From assembly GCA_963797085.1 (NCBI GenBank), contig CAWCOA010000006.1:62001-126000 (forward strand): a stretch of 64,000 bases of DNA, in the 5' to 3' direction. A program made the position numbers and the translations under genes. Origin of the DNA: JASJBU01 sp963797085. Its GTDB lineage: Bacteria > Pseudomonadota > Gammaproteobacteria > Chromatiales > Chromatiaceae. This document shows positions 9,521-19,066 of this stretch, one piece after another (position 1 is the first letter of the stretch; each line of letters opens with the position of its first letter). A model generated the notes under the pieces. The model saw only the letters and a program-made list of their open reading frames with translations. It was not told where the DNA came from and did no database searches.

Positions 9521-10164
9521 TGCCTGAAGTTGCAGTCAAACCGGCATGGGGCAACCGACTGGATGAGGGTTTGAAAACCCTGGATCTGTCGCTTTCAGGA
9601 GATGTTAGTAAGCAGTTACTTCTATTTTTGGCCCTGTTGATCAAGTGGAACCGGGCCTACAATCTGACCTCGATAAAAGATCCACTGGAGATGGTGGATC
9701 GCCATCTCATCGATAGTCTGTCGATCCTGAGCTACGTGAAGGGGAAGAATATCCTGGATATGGGCACCGGGCCAGGGTTGCCAGGCATACCCCTCGCCCT
9801 GGCCTTGCCTGAGAGCCGTTTTGTGCTCCTCGACAGTAACAGTAAAAAGATCCGTTTTGTGCGCCAGGCAGTGATGGAACTGGGCCTGGAGAATATTGAA
9901 CCTGTACAGGCGCGGATTGAAAGTTACAAATCGAAATTGCCGTTTGACTGCTTGATTTCACGGGCCTTCACATCGCTGCCTAAGATGCTGGTGCTCACCG
10001 AGCCTGTACTAGGAGAACATACAAGGCTACTGGCGATGAAGGGGGCTGTCCCGCTAGATGAGATCAATCAGATCAGGCCATGGTATCAAACCAAAACGGT
10101 TGCCTTGAAGGTTCCCTCGATGCTTGGGGAGAGGCACCTGATTGTGATTTCCAAGAACACCTGA
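9520..10164 (+). CDS. rsmG: 16S rRNA (guanine527-N7)-methyltransferase RsmG (GidB)
   Basis: A 214-residue SAM-dependent methyltransferase that modifies G527 of 16S rRNA. Visible features are the KWNRAYNLTSIKDPLEMVDRHLIDSL substrate-side helices, the SAM motif ILDMGTGPGLPGIPLAL (about residues 77-93) and a late SRAFTSLPKML strand. It starts at the TGATG overlap with mnmG and is followed after 108 bases by parA, the standard gammaproteobacterial order. Confidence 0.96.
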   Translation: MPEVAVKPAWGNRLDEGLKTLDLSLSGDVSKQLLLFLALLIKWNRAYNLTSIKDPLEMVDRHLIDSLSILSYVKGKNILDMGTGPGLPGIPLALALPESRFVLLDSNSKKIRFVRQAVMELGLENIEPVQARIESYKSKLPFDCLISRAFTSLPKMLVLTEPVLGEHTRLLAMKGAVPLDEINQIRPWYQTKTVALKVPSMLGERHLIVISKNT

Positions 10165-10272
10165 TTGGTGGCAATACAGGCTCTGACTAAAAACTTATCC
10201 TATCCAGGTGTACCACTCTGGTATTCCTGCGGCTATTATAGATTGTCAATAATCTCTTCCAGTGAATACTTC

Positions 10273-11064
10273 ATGGGTCATATCATTTCAATCGCCAACC
10301 AGAAGGGTGGCGTGGGCAAGACCACCACGACGGTGAATCTGGCCGCTTCACTCGCGGCAATGAAAAAAAAGGTGTTGATGGTGGACCTTGATCCCCAAGG
10401 CAATGCCAGCATGGGCGCCGGAGTGGACAAACACAATCTCGAACATTCAAGTTGTGATGTATTGCTGGAAGATGTCCGCATGCAGGAAGCGATCGTCAAG
10501 GCACCGGAGGCAGGTTTTGATGTGCTGCCGGCGAATTCAGATCTGACCGCTGCTGAAGTGGGACTGATGAACGCGTCGATGCGCGAGAAGCGTCTGAGAC
10601 TGGCGCTGACCAGCATCAAGAACCAGTATGACTTTATTCTGGTTGACTGCCCGCCTTCACTAAACATGCTGACATTGAATGCCCTGGTGGCGGCAGACGG
10701 TGTTTTGATTCCAATCCAGACCGAGTATTACGCGTTGGAGGGCCTGTCGGCATTGATGAACACAGTAAGCCAGATTCAGTCGCATCTGAATCCCGCCCTG
10801 GCAATCGAAGGTTTCCTGCGCACCATGCATGATCCCCGCAATAACCTGGCCATTGATGTCTCCACGCAGCTGATCTCCCATTTCAGAGATGAAGTGTTCA
10901 ACACTATCATTCCGCGTAATGTCAGGGTGGCTGAGGCGCCGAGTCATGGCAAGCCGATTTTACTGTATGATAAGTCGTCGCGCGGCGCGACGGCCTATTT
11001 GGCGCTTGCCAGTGAGTTGCTGCGAAGACACCGCATTAGAAATTCACAATTGAAACAGGCATAA
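10273..11064 (+). CDS. parA: Chromosome-partitioning ATPase ParA (Soj)
   Basis: ParA is the Walker-type ATPase that drives segregation of ParB-parS complexes near the origin. The protein begins GHIISIANQKGGVGKTTTTV, giving the deviant Walker A with both lysines, followed by VDLDPQGNASMG and VDCPPSLNML. The ATG at 10273 gives the canonical 263-residue product. An in-frame GTG at 10165 would add 36 unrelated residues and is rejected. parB follows 11 bases downstream. Confidence 0.96.
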   Translation: MGHIISIANQKGGVGKTTTTVNLAASLAAMKKKVLMVDLDPQGNASMGAGVDKHNLEHSSCDVLLEDVRMQEAIVKAPEAGFDVLPANSDLTAAEVGLMNASMREKRLRLALTSIKNQYDFILVDCPPSLNMLTLNALVAADGVLIPIQTEYYALEGLSALMNTVSQIQSHLNPALAIEGFLRTMHDPRNNLAIDVSTQLISHFRDEVFNTIIPRNVRVAEAPSHGKPILLYDKSSRGATAYLALASELLRRHRIRNSQLKQA

Positions 11065-11075
11065 CGGAAAAGCAC

Positions 11076-11960
11076 ATGGCGGCGAAAAAGCGTGGCCTCG
11101 GCAGGGGGCTCGATGCCCTGCTTGGCGGCATCAATAACGAAGTCGAAGCGACAGCGACGCCTGTCGCCGTTGACCGTTCAAATCTGACCCGGCTGCCTGT
11201 TGATCTGATCCAAAGAGGCCGCTATCAGCCACGCAGAGAATTCGATCCCGATAGTTTGAGAGAATTGGCGGACTCGATTGCCGCGCAGGGCGTGATTCAG
11301 CCGATCGTGGTAAGACCGGTTGAGAATGAGCGCTATGAATTGATTGCGGGTGAGCGTCGCTGGCGAGCCGCCCAACAAGCCGGCCTGGATGAGATCCCGG
11401 TGGTCATCAAGGACGTGACGGAAGAAGCCGCCATGGCCATGGGGCTTATCGAAAACATCCAGCGGGAAGATCTCAATCCCCTGGAAGAAGCTAATGCATT
11501 GAGCCGTCTGCTCCTGGAGTTCGAGTTGACGCATCAGGCCGTCGCCAGGGCGGTTGGTAAATCCCGCACGACAGTGACCAATCTGCTGCGCTTGCTGGAA
11601 CTCAACGAAGATGTAAAAGGCTTGGTCGAGAAAGGCCAGTTGGAGATGGGACATGCCCGCTCCTTGCTGGGCTTGAAGGGTGATAAACAGAGCGAGGCTG
11701 CCGCCAAGGTTGTAACTCAGGGGCTCTCAGTGAGAGAAACGGAAAGACTGGTGCGGCGTCTTCAGGGCCAGGAAGAGAGTCCTGCGAAGACTCCCGCGCC
11801 CGTCGCGGATGACCCGGATATCCGCCGACTGCTGAATGATCTGACTGACCGTCTTGGTGCCAAAGTCGATCTGCAGCAGAACGCCAAGGGTAAGGGAAAA
11901 CTGGTAATCAGCTACAACAGCCTGGATGAACTTGAAGGCATTCTCGACCATATCAAATAG
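11076..11960 (+). CDS. parB: Chromosome-partitioning protein ParB (Spo0J)
   Basis: A 294-residue CTPase/DNA-binding clamp that loads at parS. The N-terminal ParA-interaction motif is GRGLDALLGG. The nucleotide-binding region contains ELIAGERRWRAAQQAG and the IENIQREDLNPLEEA box. The helix-turn-helix includes VGKSRTTVTNLLRLLEL, and the dimer domain ends near LDELEGILDHI. I searched the window by eye for a canonical parS palindrome and did not see one. Confidence 0.96.
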   Translation: MAAKKRGLGRGLDALLGGINNEVEATATPVAVDRSNLTRLPVDLIQRGRYQPRREFDPDSLRELADSIAAQGVIQPIVVRPVENERYELIAGERRWRAAQQAGLDEIPVVIKDVTEEAAMAMGLIENIQREDLNPLEEANALSRLLLEFELTHQAVARAVGKSRTTVTNLLRLLELNEDVKGLVEKGQLEMGHARSLLGLKGDKQSEAAAKVVTQGLSVRETERLVRRLQGQEESPAKTPAPVADDPDIRRLLNDLTDRLGAKVDLQQNAKGKGKLVISYNSLDELEGILDHIK

Positions 11961-11991
11961 ATCGGCCAAGCGAGATTTATTAACCCATCCT

Positions 11992-12020
11992 TTGACCTTA
12001 TATCTCGCAACGCTTATACT
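11992..12020 (+). promoter_or_regulatory. Probable sigma-70 promoter of the atp operon
   Basis: TTGACC at 11992-11997 and TATACT at 12015-12020 are separated by exactly 17 bases, 45 bases ahead of the atpI start and just after the parB stop. Both hexamers are one mismatch from consensus. This is the best-looking promoter I see in the conserved half of the window and would drive atpIBEFHAGDC. Confidence 0.7.
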
Positions 12021-12065
12021 CCTCCAACCTTGCGGGTAAGTGCCAAAGGGGTACCGGAAACTGTG

Positions 12066-12452
12066 ATGCAGCTTACCGGAAACAGCCAGATCCGCCATGT
12101 CATATGGGCCCAATATGGGTTTACAGTTGTCATCGCACTAGGCCTGTCATTCATCGATGAATCATATGCCTGGTCTGGATTGTTGGGTGGTCTGGTTTCC
12201 GCATCGGTCAATAGCCTGATTGCGTTGAAGGTATTTGTACCCTATCGTGCCCAGAATCCTACTGAGGTGCTTGGGCGGATGCTTAGCTCTGAAGTGTATA
12301 AGCTTCTGCTCACCGGAATATTGTTCGCGGTGGTGATACTCGTCGTGCACCCATTGAGTGTCGGCTCGCTGTTAGGAACTTACCTTTTCATTCAGGTCGC
12401 AGTTCCCATCATTGCGTTATTGACTGAAGATCGACTGAAGACCAGGTACTAA
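12066..12452 (+). CDS. atpI: ATP synthase subunit I
   Basis: A 128-residue protein with four hydrophobic segments and the family pattern GLLGGLVSASVNSLIALKVF. AtpI is an accessory inner-membrane protein encoded ahead of atpB that helps assemble the c-ring. The ATG at 12066 gives a normal length; the open frame extends to a TTG at 12030 that overlaps the promoter and is unlikely. The stop is 5 bases before the atpB start. Confidence 0.9.
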   Translation: MQLTGNSQIRHVIWAQYGFTVVIALGLSFIDESYAWSGLLGGLVSASVNSLIALKVFVPYRAQNPTEVLGRMLSSEVYKLLLTGILFAVVILVVHPLSVGSLLGTYLFIQVAVPIIALLTEDRLKTRY

Positions 12453-12457
12453 TAAAA

Positions 12458-13315
12458 ATGGCAGGCGATACTCTGACATCAGGTGAATACATCAAACACC
12501 ACCTGACCAATCTAACTTTTGGCGAGATAGATGGTACCTGGCGTTTAGCCCACGATGCCGCGGAAGCGAAGGCGATGGGTTTCTGGGCCATCCACGTGGA
12601 CACCATGTTCTGGTCGATCCTGCTGGGCGTGATTTTCCTGTTTCTGTTCAAGAAAGCCGGTGAGGCTGCAACCAGTGGTGTCCCAGCCGGACTGCAAAAT
12701 TTTGCCGAATGGATTGTTGAATTCATCGACAATAGCGTGCGTGGCTCATTTACGGCAAAGAATTCACTGGTGGCCCCTTTGGCGCTGACCATTTTTGTCT
12801 GGATCTTCCTGCAGAACCTGATGGACCTGGTGCCTGTTGATGTAATACCGGAGTTGTCGAAACTACTGGGTATCCATTTTATGAAGGTGGTGCCCTCCAC
12901 CGACCCGAATGCCACGTTTGGTATGGCCATCGGTGTATTCATACTGGTCCTCTACTACAGCATCAAGATCAAGGGTGTGGGTGGTTTTGTGGGTGAGTTG
13001 ACCCTGCAGCCATTCGCAGCCAAAAATCCACTGATTATCGCCCTCTTCATCCCAATCAATTTCTTACTCGAGTTCGTCAGCCTGGTCGCCAAACCCATCT
13101 CTCTTGCCCTGCGTCTGTTCGGTAACATGTACGCCGGCGAGATGATCTTTATTCTGATTGCCATCATGTATAACGGCGGCCTGGTGCTGGGGCTGTTCGG
13201 TGGCACATTACAACTGGGTTGGGCGCTCTTCCATATACTGATCATTACGTTGCAGGCCTTCATCTTTATGACCCTGACCATCGTTTATCTGGATATGGCG
13301 CACAACGAACACTGA
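12458..13315 (+). CDS. atpB: F0F1 ATP synthase subunit a
   Basis: A 285-residue membrane subunit that forms the proton half-channels against the c-ring. Hydrophobic helices fill the protein. The essential arginine is in the segment VSLVAKPISLALRLFGNMYA, and the last helix (HILIITLQAFIFMTLTIVYL) holds the conserved Gln. It sits directly between atpI and atpE. Length is slightly above E. coli AtpB, as usual in related lineages. Confidence 0.96.
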   Translation: MAGDTLTSGEYIKHHLTNLTFGEIDGTWRLAHDAAEAKAMGFWAIHVDTMFWSILLGVIFLFLFKKAGEAATSGVPAGLQNFAEWIVEFIDNSVRGSFTAKNSLVAPLALTIFVWIFLQNLMDLVPVDVIPELSKLLGIHFMKVVPSTDPNATFGMAIGVFILVLYYSIKIKGVGGFVGELTLQPFAAKNPLIIALFIPINFLLEFVSLVAKPISLALRLFGNMYAGEMIFILIAIMYNGGLVLGLFGGTLQLGWALFHILIITLQAFIFMTLTIVYLDMAHNEH

Positions 13316-13357
13316 TCCTACTACTCACTATTTAGTTCATTAAACGGGAGACCAATA

Positions 13358-13591
13358 ATGGAACAAGCACTGCTGTACATAGCCGGCGCAATTATGATGG
13401 GCCTGGGTGCTCTGGGCGCCGCGGTAGGCATCGGCGTACTGGGCGGCCGCTTTCTCGAAGGCGCAGCACGTCAGCCGGAACTCATCCCCATGCTGCGTAC
13501 CCAGTTTTTCATTGTTATGGGTCTGGTTGACGCGGTACCGATGATCGCTGTCGGTCTGGCAATGTATGTACTGTTCGCTGTTGCCGGTTGA
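13358..13591 (+). CDS. atpE: F0F1 ATP synthase subunit c
   Basis: A 77-residue hairpin of two membrane helices. The glycine-rich first helix (GALGAAVGIGVLGG) is followed by the polar loop EGAARQPELIP. The second helix has the ion-binding acid at Asp58 in GLVDAVPMIAVGL. The absence of a sodium-binding signature beside it suggests proton coupling. Purine-rich GGGAG lies about 8 bases before the ATG, in keeping with the high expression this multicopy subunit needs. Confidence 0.97.
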   Translation: MEQALLYIAGAIMMGLGALGAAVGIGVLGGRFLEGAARQPELIPMLRTQFFIVMGLVDAVPMIAVGLAMYVLFAVAG

Positions 13592-13646
13592 TCCGGTCCA
13601 TGATGCGAACTGACTATCATCTCGTCCAACGAGAGGTAATTCCAGG

Positions 13647-14117
13647 ATGAACATCAATCTGACGCTGATTGGTCAGCTTTTCTCCTTTATGGTGTTCGTG
13701 TGGTTCACGATGAAATACGTGTGGACCCCCATCATGGGAGCACTCGAGTCCCGTAAAAATGAGATTGCGGCCGGATTGGCTGCTGCAGAACGTGGTCAGC
13801 ATGAACAAGAGCTTGCCAAGGAGCGGGCCAAGGGTGTGCTGCACGAGGCAAAATCTCAGGCTGCCGAGATCGTTTCGCAGGCGCAAAAGCGCGCGGCCGA
13901 GATCATCGACGAAGCAAAAACCAACGCCCGGGGCGAAGGTGAGCGTATCCTCACCGCCGCTCAAGCGGAAATAGAACAGGAAACGAATCGCGCTCGTGAG
14001 CACCTTCGCGAGAAGGTCGGCGAACTGGCGGTTGCCGGCGCTGAGAAGATCCTGAGAAAAGAGATCAACGCTGAGACACACAAAGACATCGTCGAAGCCT
14101 TGGCGAAAGAGATCTAA
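13647..14117 (+). CDS. atpF: F0F1 ATP synthase subunit b
   Basis: A 156-residue stator subunit: one N-terminal membrane helix (IGQLFSFMVFVWFTMKYVW) and a long charged Ala/Glu/Lys-rich coiled coil that dimerises and reaches the delta subunit. It is the standard MNINLTLIGQ type. The stop at 14117 is 3 bases from the atpH start. A GAGAGG ribosome site precedes it. Confidence 0.97.
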   Translation: MNINLTLIGQLFSFMVFVWFTMKYVWTPIMGALESRKNEIAAGLAAAERGQHEQELAKERAKGVLHEAKSQAAEIVSQAQKRAAEIIDEAKTNARGEGERILTAAQAEIEQETNRAREHLREKVGELAVAGAEKILRKEINAETHKDIVEALAKEI

Positions 14118-14120
14118 GGC

Positions 14121-14660
14121 ATGGCAGGAGAAGCAACAACTATCGCACGCCCCTATGCCGAGGCGATTTTTGCGCGGGCCGTAGAGATCGATAAGCTGGA
14201 TCTCTGGTCTGAAATGCTGGATCTGTTGGCCGCCGTAGTGAGTGATCCGAGCATGGCGGGGATTGTTAAGAATCCCTTGATTGATCGTAATGAGCTTACC
14301 AGTCTTTTGCTGGAAATAGGCGGTGGTCACCTCAACGATGAAGGTGCAAATCTTGTCAAGTTGCTGGTTCAGAATGGCAGATTGCCTATTCTGCCTGAGA
14401 TCACAGAGCTGTTTGCGGAACTAAAAGCGGAAAAAGAGCGTGTACTCAAAGTGCATGTGGCTTCCGCTTATGCGCTCAAACCAGCCCAGGAGAAGCAATT
14501 AGCCGATGCCCTGAAAGAAAAATTGGGCAGAAAGGTCACCATTACCAGTGAAAAGGACCCTGATTTGATCGGTGGTGTCCACATCCGTGCTGGAGATACA
14601 GTGATCGACGGCTCAGTCAAAGGCCAACTGCAGCAACTGGCGAACGAATTGGGAATCTAA
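14121..14660 (+). CDS. atpH: F0F1 ATP synthase subunit delta
   Basis: A 179-residue stator protein joining subunit b to the top of F1. The N-terminal ARPYAEAIFARA motif and the C-terminal KEKLGRKVTITSEKDPDLIGGVHIRAGDTVIDGSVKGQL region (in parts) are typical of AtpH. It is packed 3 bases after atpF and 13 bases before atpA. Confidence 0.97.
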   Translation: MAGEATTIARPYAEAIFARAVEIDKLDLWSEMLDLLAAVVSDPSMAGIVKNPLIDRNELTSLLLEIGGGHLNDEGANLVKLLVQNGRLPILPEITELFAELKAEKERVLKVHVASAYALKPAQEKQLADALKEKLGRKVTITSEKDPDLIGGVHIRAGDTVIDGSVKGQLQQLANELGI

Positions 14661-14673
14661 GCGAGAAGCCAAC

Positions 14674-16215
14674 ATGCAACTCAATCCATCCGAGATCAGC
14701 GAACTGATCAAGAGTAAGATCGAGAAATTCGATCTCAAGACCGAAGCCCGCAATGAGGGAACGGTCATCACCCTGACCGACGGTATCGCCCGTATCCATG
14801 GCCTGGAAGATGCCATGTCATACGAGATGCTCGAATTTCCAGGTAACACCTACGGCCTAGCCTTGAATCTGGAGCGTGACTCCGTGGGCGCCGTTATACT
14901 GGGTGACTACAAACATTTGACTGAAGGCGATCCGGTTAAATGTACCGGTCGTGTATTGGAAGTCCCGATTGGCGAAGGACTTCTGGGTCGTGTGGTTGAC
15001 TCCCTGGGCAATCCCCTGGATGGCAAGGGTGCGGTCGAAGCGACCGCTACAGCCACGATCGAAAAGGTCGCACCAGGGGTTATCGAGCGTAAATCGGTTG
15101 ATCAACCTGTGCAGACAGGGCTAAAGGCCATCGACGCCATGGTGCCAATCGGGCGAGGTCAACGTGAATTGATCATCGGTGACCGCCAGACCGGTAAGTC
15201 CGCGGTGGCGATCGATGCGATCATCAATCAGAAAGGTACAGGCATCAAGTGTATCTATGTGGCTGTCGGGCAGAAAAATTCAACCATCTCTCAGGTGGTG
15301 CGCAAGCTTGAAGAGCATGATGCAATGGACCATACCATCATTGTTGCGGCGCCCGCGGCAGATTCAGCGGCGATGCAGTTCCTGGCGCCCTATGCCGGAT
15401 GCACGATGGGCGAGTATTTTCGGGATAAGGGTGAAGATGCCCTCATCATCTTTGACGATTTAACCAAGCAGGCCTGGGCGTACCGTCAGGTATCCCTGTT
15501 GCTGAGACGCCCGCCGGGCCGTGAGGCCTACCCGGGTGATGTTTTCTACCTGCACTCACGTCTTCTGGAACGAGCTTCCAGGGTCAACGAGGCGTTTGTG
15601 GAAAAGGCTACCGGTGGCAAGGTCAAAGGCAAGACCGGTTCCTTGACCGCCCTGCCGATCATCGAGACACAAGCCGGTGACGTTTCGGCCTTCGTACCCA
15701 CAAACGTGATTTCCATTACTGACGGTCAGATCTTCCTTGAGGCGGATCTATTCAACTCAGGTATACGTCCTGCGATCAATGCCGGCTTGTCAGTCTCCCG
15801 TGTGGGTGGTGCAGCGCAGACCAAAATCATCAAGAAGCTCGGCAGCGGTGTACGTTTGTCGCTTGCACAATATCGTGAATTGGCGGCCTTCTCACAGTTC
15901 GCCTCTGATCTCGATGAAGCCACTCGAGCACAGTTGGAGCGGGGTGAGCGTGTAACCGAGCTGATGAAACAGAAGCAGTATTCTCCATTGAGTATCGCGG
16001 ATATGGCTGTCTCACTGTTTGCTGCCAATGAAGGCTATCTGGATGATGTGGATGCGAAAAAGATCGTCGATTTCGAATCTGCCCTGCACGGTTATATGAA
16101 CAGCAGTCAAAAGGCATTGATGGATCAAATCAATGAAACGGCGGATTACAATCCGGAAATTGAGCAGTCCCTGCATGATTCCCTGAAGGACTTCAAGGCC
16201 AACCACACCTGGTAA
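14674..16215 (+). CDS. atpA: F0F1 ATP synthase subunit alpha
   Basis: A 513-residue non-catalytic nucleotide-binding subunit of F1. It begins MQLNPSEISELIKSKIEKF. The P-loop is GDRQTGKSAVAID (about residue 169). The SVSRVGGAAQTKIIKK segment and the C-terminal helical domain are complete. Order and length match gammaproteobacterial AtpA. Confidence 0.98.
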   Translation: MQLNPSEISELIKSKIEKFDLKTEARNEGTVITLTDGIARIHGLEDAMSYEMLEFPGNTYGLALNLERDSVGAVILGDYKHLTEGDPVKCTGRVLEVPIGEGLLGRVVDSLGNPLDGKGAVEATATATIEKVAPGVIERKSVDQPVQTGLKAIDAMVPIGRGQRELIIGDRQTGKSAVAIDAIINQKGTGIKCIYVAVGQKNSTISQVVRKLEEHDAMDHTIIVAAPAADSAAMQFLAPYAGCTMGEYFRDKGEDALIIFDDLTKQAWAYRQVSLLLRRPPGREAYPGDVFYLHSRLLERASRVNEAFVEKATGGKVKGKTGSLTALPIIETQAGDVSAFVPTNVISITDGQIFLEADLFNSGIRPAINAGLSVSRVGGAAQTKIIKKLGSGVRLSLAQYRELAAFSQFASDLDEATRAQLERGERVTELMKQKQYSPLSIADMAVSLFAANEGYLDDVDAKKIVDFESALHGYMNSSQKALMDQINETADYNPEIEQSLHDSLKDFKANHTW

Positions 16216-16258
16216 CCGGAAGTTCACAGAGACATCCAAAGATAGGGTTTAGAAAGTT

Positions 16259-17119
16259 ATGGCAGGCGCAAAAGAGATACGCACCCAAATCGCCAGTATC
16301 AAAAATACGCGTAAGATAACCAGCGCAATGGAGATGGTTGCGGCCTCAAAGATGCGTAAGGCTCAGACGCGTATGATTGAGACCCGGCCTTACGCAGAGA
16401 AGATGCGGAATGTTATTGGCCATCTCTACCAAGCCCATCCGGAGTATCGCCACAGTTTTATGGTGGAGCGGGAGGCCAAACGGGTTGGTTATATCATCGT
16501 GTCTTCTGATCGGGGACTTTGTGGCGGGTTGAACAATAACCTGTTCCGTAAGCTGCTCAGGGAGATTAAGGGACAGCAGGCCGAGGGCGTTGATGTTGCC
16601 TTTTGCACGATCGGCAACAAGGCCTTAGGTTTTTTCAGTCGCTTCGGCGGCAACTTGATGAGTCAGGCTGTACACATGGGCGATGCTCCGCATATCGAGG
16701 ATCTGATCGGTACAGTAAAGGTCATGCTGGATGCCTATGAAGCGGGTGAACTCGATAGTATTTACATCGTTTACAATGAGTTCGTGAATACCATGACTCA
16801 GAATCCGAGCATCGAGAAGCTGGTCCCCATCACATCGGAGCTTGACAAGGAGCTGCGGCATCATTGGGACTATATCTATGAACCGGATTCAAAGGATGTA
16901 CTTGATAATCTGTTGAGCCGCTATGTTGAGTCACTGGTCTATCAGGCCGTGGTGGAAAATGGCGCCTGTGAACAGTCCGCGCGAATGGTTGCCATGAAAG
17001 CGGCATCTGACAATGCAGGTGATCTGATCAACGAGTTGCAGCTCATTTACAACAAGGCGCGTCAGGCCGCGATTACTCAAGAAATCTCAGAAATCGTTGG
17101 CGGAGCTGCGGCGGTTTAG
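16259..17119 (+). CDS. atpG: F0F1 ATP synthase subunit gamma
   Basis: A 286-residue central stalk subunit. The N-terminal helix (EIRTQIASIKNTRKITSAME) and the C-terminal helix (YNKARQAAITQEISEIVGGA) that form the rotor coiled coil are both intact, with the SSDRGLCGGLNNNLFR loop between them. It lies 43 bases after atpA and 67 bases before atpD. Confidence 0.97.
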   Translation: MAGAKEIRTQIASIKNTRKITSAMEMVAASKMRKAQTRMIETRPYAEKMRNVIGHLYQAHPEYRHSFMVEREAKRVGYIIVSSDRGLCGGLNNNLFRKLLREIKGQQAEGVDVAFCTIGNKALGFFSRFGGNLMSQAVHMGDAPHIEDLIGTVKVMLDAYEAGELDSIYIVYNEFVNTMTQNPSIEKLVPITSELDKELRHHWDYIYEPDSKDVLDNLLSRYVESLVYQAVVENGACEQSARMVAMKAASDNAGDLINELQLIYNKARQAAITQEISEIVGGAAAV

Positions 17120-17186
17120 CCGTCCTGGTACAGAATCTAGTCTTTAACATTTAGTGAGTCGCTTGGTGCGACGAGAGGAACCAGCA

Positions 17187-18563
17187 ATGAGTTCGGGCAA
17201 AGTGATACAAATCATCGGCGCCGTAGTGGACGTACAGTTCCAATCCGGTCATATGCCGAAGGTCTTTGACGCTCTCAAGATCGAAGAGTCAAGCCTCACC
17301 CTGGAAGTTCAACAGCAGATGGGCGATGGTGTTGTTCGCACCATTGCCATGGGCTCGACGGATGGACTGAAAAGAGGCGTCGAGGTGGTAAGCACAGGTG
17401 CGCCTATCTCGGTGCCTGTTGGTCAGGGTACTCTTGGACGCATCATGGATGTTTTGGGCAACCCTGTGGATGATGCGGGTGAAGTCAAGTGCGATCTGCG
17501 TATGCCCATTCACCGTTCTCCACCAAAACTTGAAGATCAAGCCTCCACCACTGATATTCTCGAGACCGGCATCAAGGTTATCGATCTGATCATGCCGATT
17601 GTTAAAGGCGGTAAGGTTGGCTTGTTTGGCGGCGCGGGTGTGGGTAAGACCGTTACCCTGATGGAACTGATTCGTAACATTGCGGTGGAGCACTCCGGTT
17701 TCTCAGTCTTTGCCGGTGTCGGCGAACGTAGCCGTGAAGGTAACGATTTCTTTCATGAGATGCAGGAAGGCGGCGTGCTCGATAAGGTGGCGCTGGTCTA
17801 TGGCCAGATGAATGAGCCCCCGGGCAACCGCTTGCGTGTTGCCCTGACCGGCCTGACAATTGCGGAAAACTTTCGTGATGAAGGCCGCGATGTACTGATG
17901 TTCGTGGATAATATCTATCGTTATACCCTGGCCGGTACCGAGGTCTCCGCGTTACTGGGCCGTATGCCTTCAGCGGTGGGTTACCAGCCAACCCTGGCTG
18001 AAGAGATGGGTACGCTGCAGGAACGTATCACTTCGACCAAGACAGGTTCTATCACCTCCTTCCAGGCTGTGTATGTACCCGCAGACGACTTGACCGATCC
18101 CTCCCCCGCTACAACCTTCGCGCATCTGGATGCTACCCTGGTGCTTTCCAGGCAGGTTGCTGAACTGGGCATCTACCCGGCCGTGGATCCACTCGACTCA
18201 ACCTCGAGAATTTTGGATCCAAACGTGATCGGACAAGAGCATTATGATACTGCCCGTGCCGTACAGGGCATCCTGCAGCGTTACAAAGAGTTGAAGGACA
18301 TCATTGCGATTCTCGGCATGGATGAGTTGGGTGAGGATGACAAGCTGGTCGTGCAACGTGCTCGTAAGATTCAACGCTTTCTCTCGCAACCCTTCTTTGT
18401 GGCAGAGGTGTTTACCGGTTCACCAGGAAAGTACGTCAGCTTGAAAGACACGATTTCTGGTTTCCAGGCCATTGTGAATGGAGAATATGATCACTTGCCC
18501 GAACAGGCCTTCTACATGGTGGGCGGTATTGAAGAAGCCGCGGAACGTGGCGGTGACGTCTGA
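17187..18563 (+). CDS. atpD: F0F1 ATP synthase subunit beta
   Basis: A 458-residue catalytic subunit. Walker A is GGAGVGKTVTLMELI, the catalytic Glu region is GERSREGNDF, and the DELSEED-like segment appears as DELGEDD. The ATG at 17187 (protein starts MSSGKVIQIIGAVVDVQF) follows a GAGAGG ribosome site; an in-frame upstream GTG at 17154 would add 11 residues and is rejected. Confidence 0.97.
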   Translation: MSSGKVIQIIGAVVDVQFQSGHMPKVFDALKIEESSLTLEVQQQMGDGVVRTIAMGSTDGLKRGVEVVSTGAPISVPVGQGTLGRIMDVLGNPVDDAGEVKCDLRMPIHRSPPKLEDQASTTDILETGIKVIDLIMPIVKGGKVGLFGGAGVGKTVTLMELIRNIAVEHSGFSVFAGVGERSREGNDFFHEMQEGGVLDKVALVYGQMNEPPGNRLRVALTGLTIAENFRDEGRDVLMFVDNIYRYTLAGTEVSALLGRMPSAVGYQPTLAEEMGTLQERITSTKTGSITSFQAVYVPADDLTDPSPATTFAHLDATLVLSRQVAELGIYPAVDPLDSTSRILDPNVIGQEHYDTARAVQGILQRYKELKDIIAILGMDELGEDDKLVVQRARKIQRFLSQPFFVAEVFTGSPGKYVSLKDTISGFQAIVNGEYDHLPEQAFYMVGGIEEAAERGGDV

Positions 18564-18585
18564 ATATCAGACGGGAGAATAAAAC

Positions 18586-19014
18586 ATGGCAATGACGATC
18601 CATGTTGATATCGTAAGTGCTGAAGGCGAAATCTTCTCCGGCAGTGCTGAGATGGTCTATGCGCCTGCAGCCATGGGCGAGGTTGGTATTGCGCCCCGGC
18701 ATACGCCAATGGTGAGCCGCTTGAAGCCAGGAGAGGTGCGGGTCGATACAGGCGCTGGCAAGGAGATGCAACATTTCTATGTATCGGGCGGTATCCTTGA
18801 AGTTCAGCCGCATATCGTGACCGTATTGGCGGACACCGCTTTGCGTGCTGCTGATCTCGATGAAGCCGCAGCGCAACAAGCCAAACGGCGCGCAGAAGAA
18901 GCCATTTCCAACAAATCCGCAGAATTCGAATATGCCAGGGCCCAATCAGAGCTCGCGGAAGCTGTAGCCCAGCTGCGTGCAATTCAAAACGTCCGCAGGG
19001 GCAAACGCTCTTAA
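18586..19014 (+). CDS. atpC: F0F1 ATP synthase subunit epsilon
   Basis: A 142-residue rotor and regulatory subunit: an N-terminal beta-sandwich (MTIHVDIVSAEGEIFSG, MGEVGIAPRHTPM) and a C-terminal helical hairpin rich in Ala, Glu and Arg. It is the last gene of the atp operon and is followed by a hairpin. Confidence 0.96.
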   Translation: MAMTIHVDIVSAEGEIFSGSAEMVYAPAAMGEVGIAPRHTPMVSRLKPGEVRVDTGAGKEMQHFYVSGGILEVQPHIVTVLADTALRAADLDEAAAQQAKRRAEEAISNKSAEFEYARAQSELAEAVAQLRAIQNVRRGKRS

Positions 19015-19032
19015 TCACCTTATTCTGAATCA

Positions 19033-19052
19033 GGGCCTGTTATTACAGGCCC
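19033..19052 (+). terminator. Hairpin after atpC
   Basis: GGGCCTGT, a TATT loop and ACAGGCCC form a perfect 8-bp stem 18 bases after the atpC stop and 15 bases before the next ATG. No run of T follows, so it may be an mRNA-stabilising or attenuating hairpin rather than a strong intrinsic terminator. Confidence 0.5.
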
Positions 19053-19066
19053 CATCCGGGTTAACT

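Noticed and set aside
3457..16000. parS site near parAB
   Set aside because: I looked by eye for the TGTTTCACGTGAAACA palindrome and found only partial matches.
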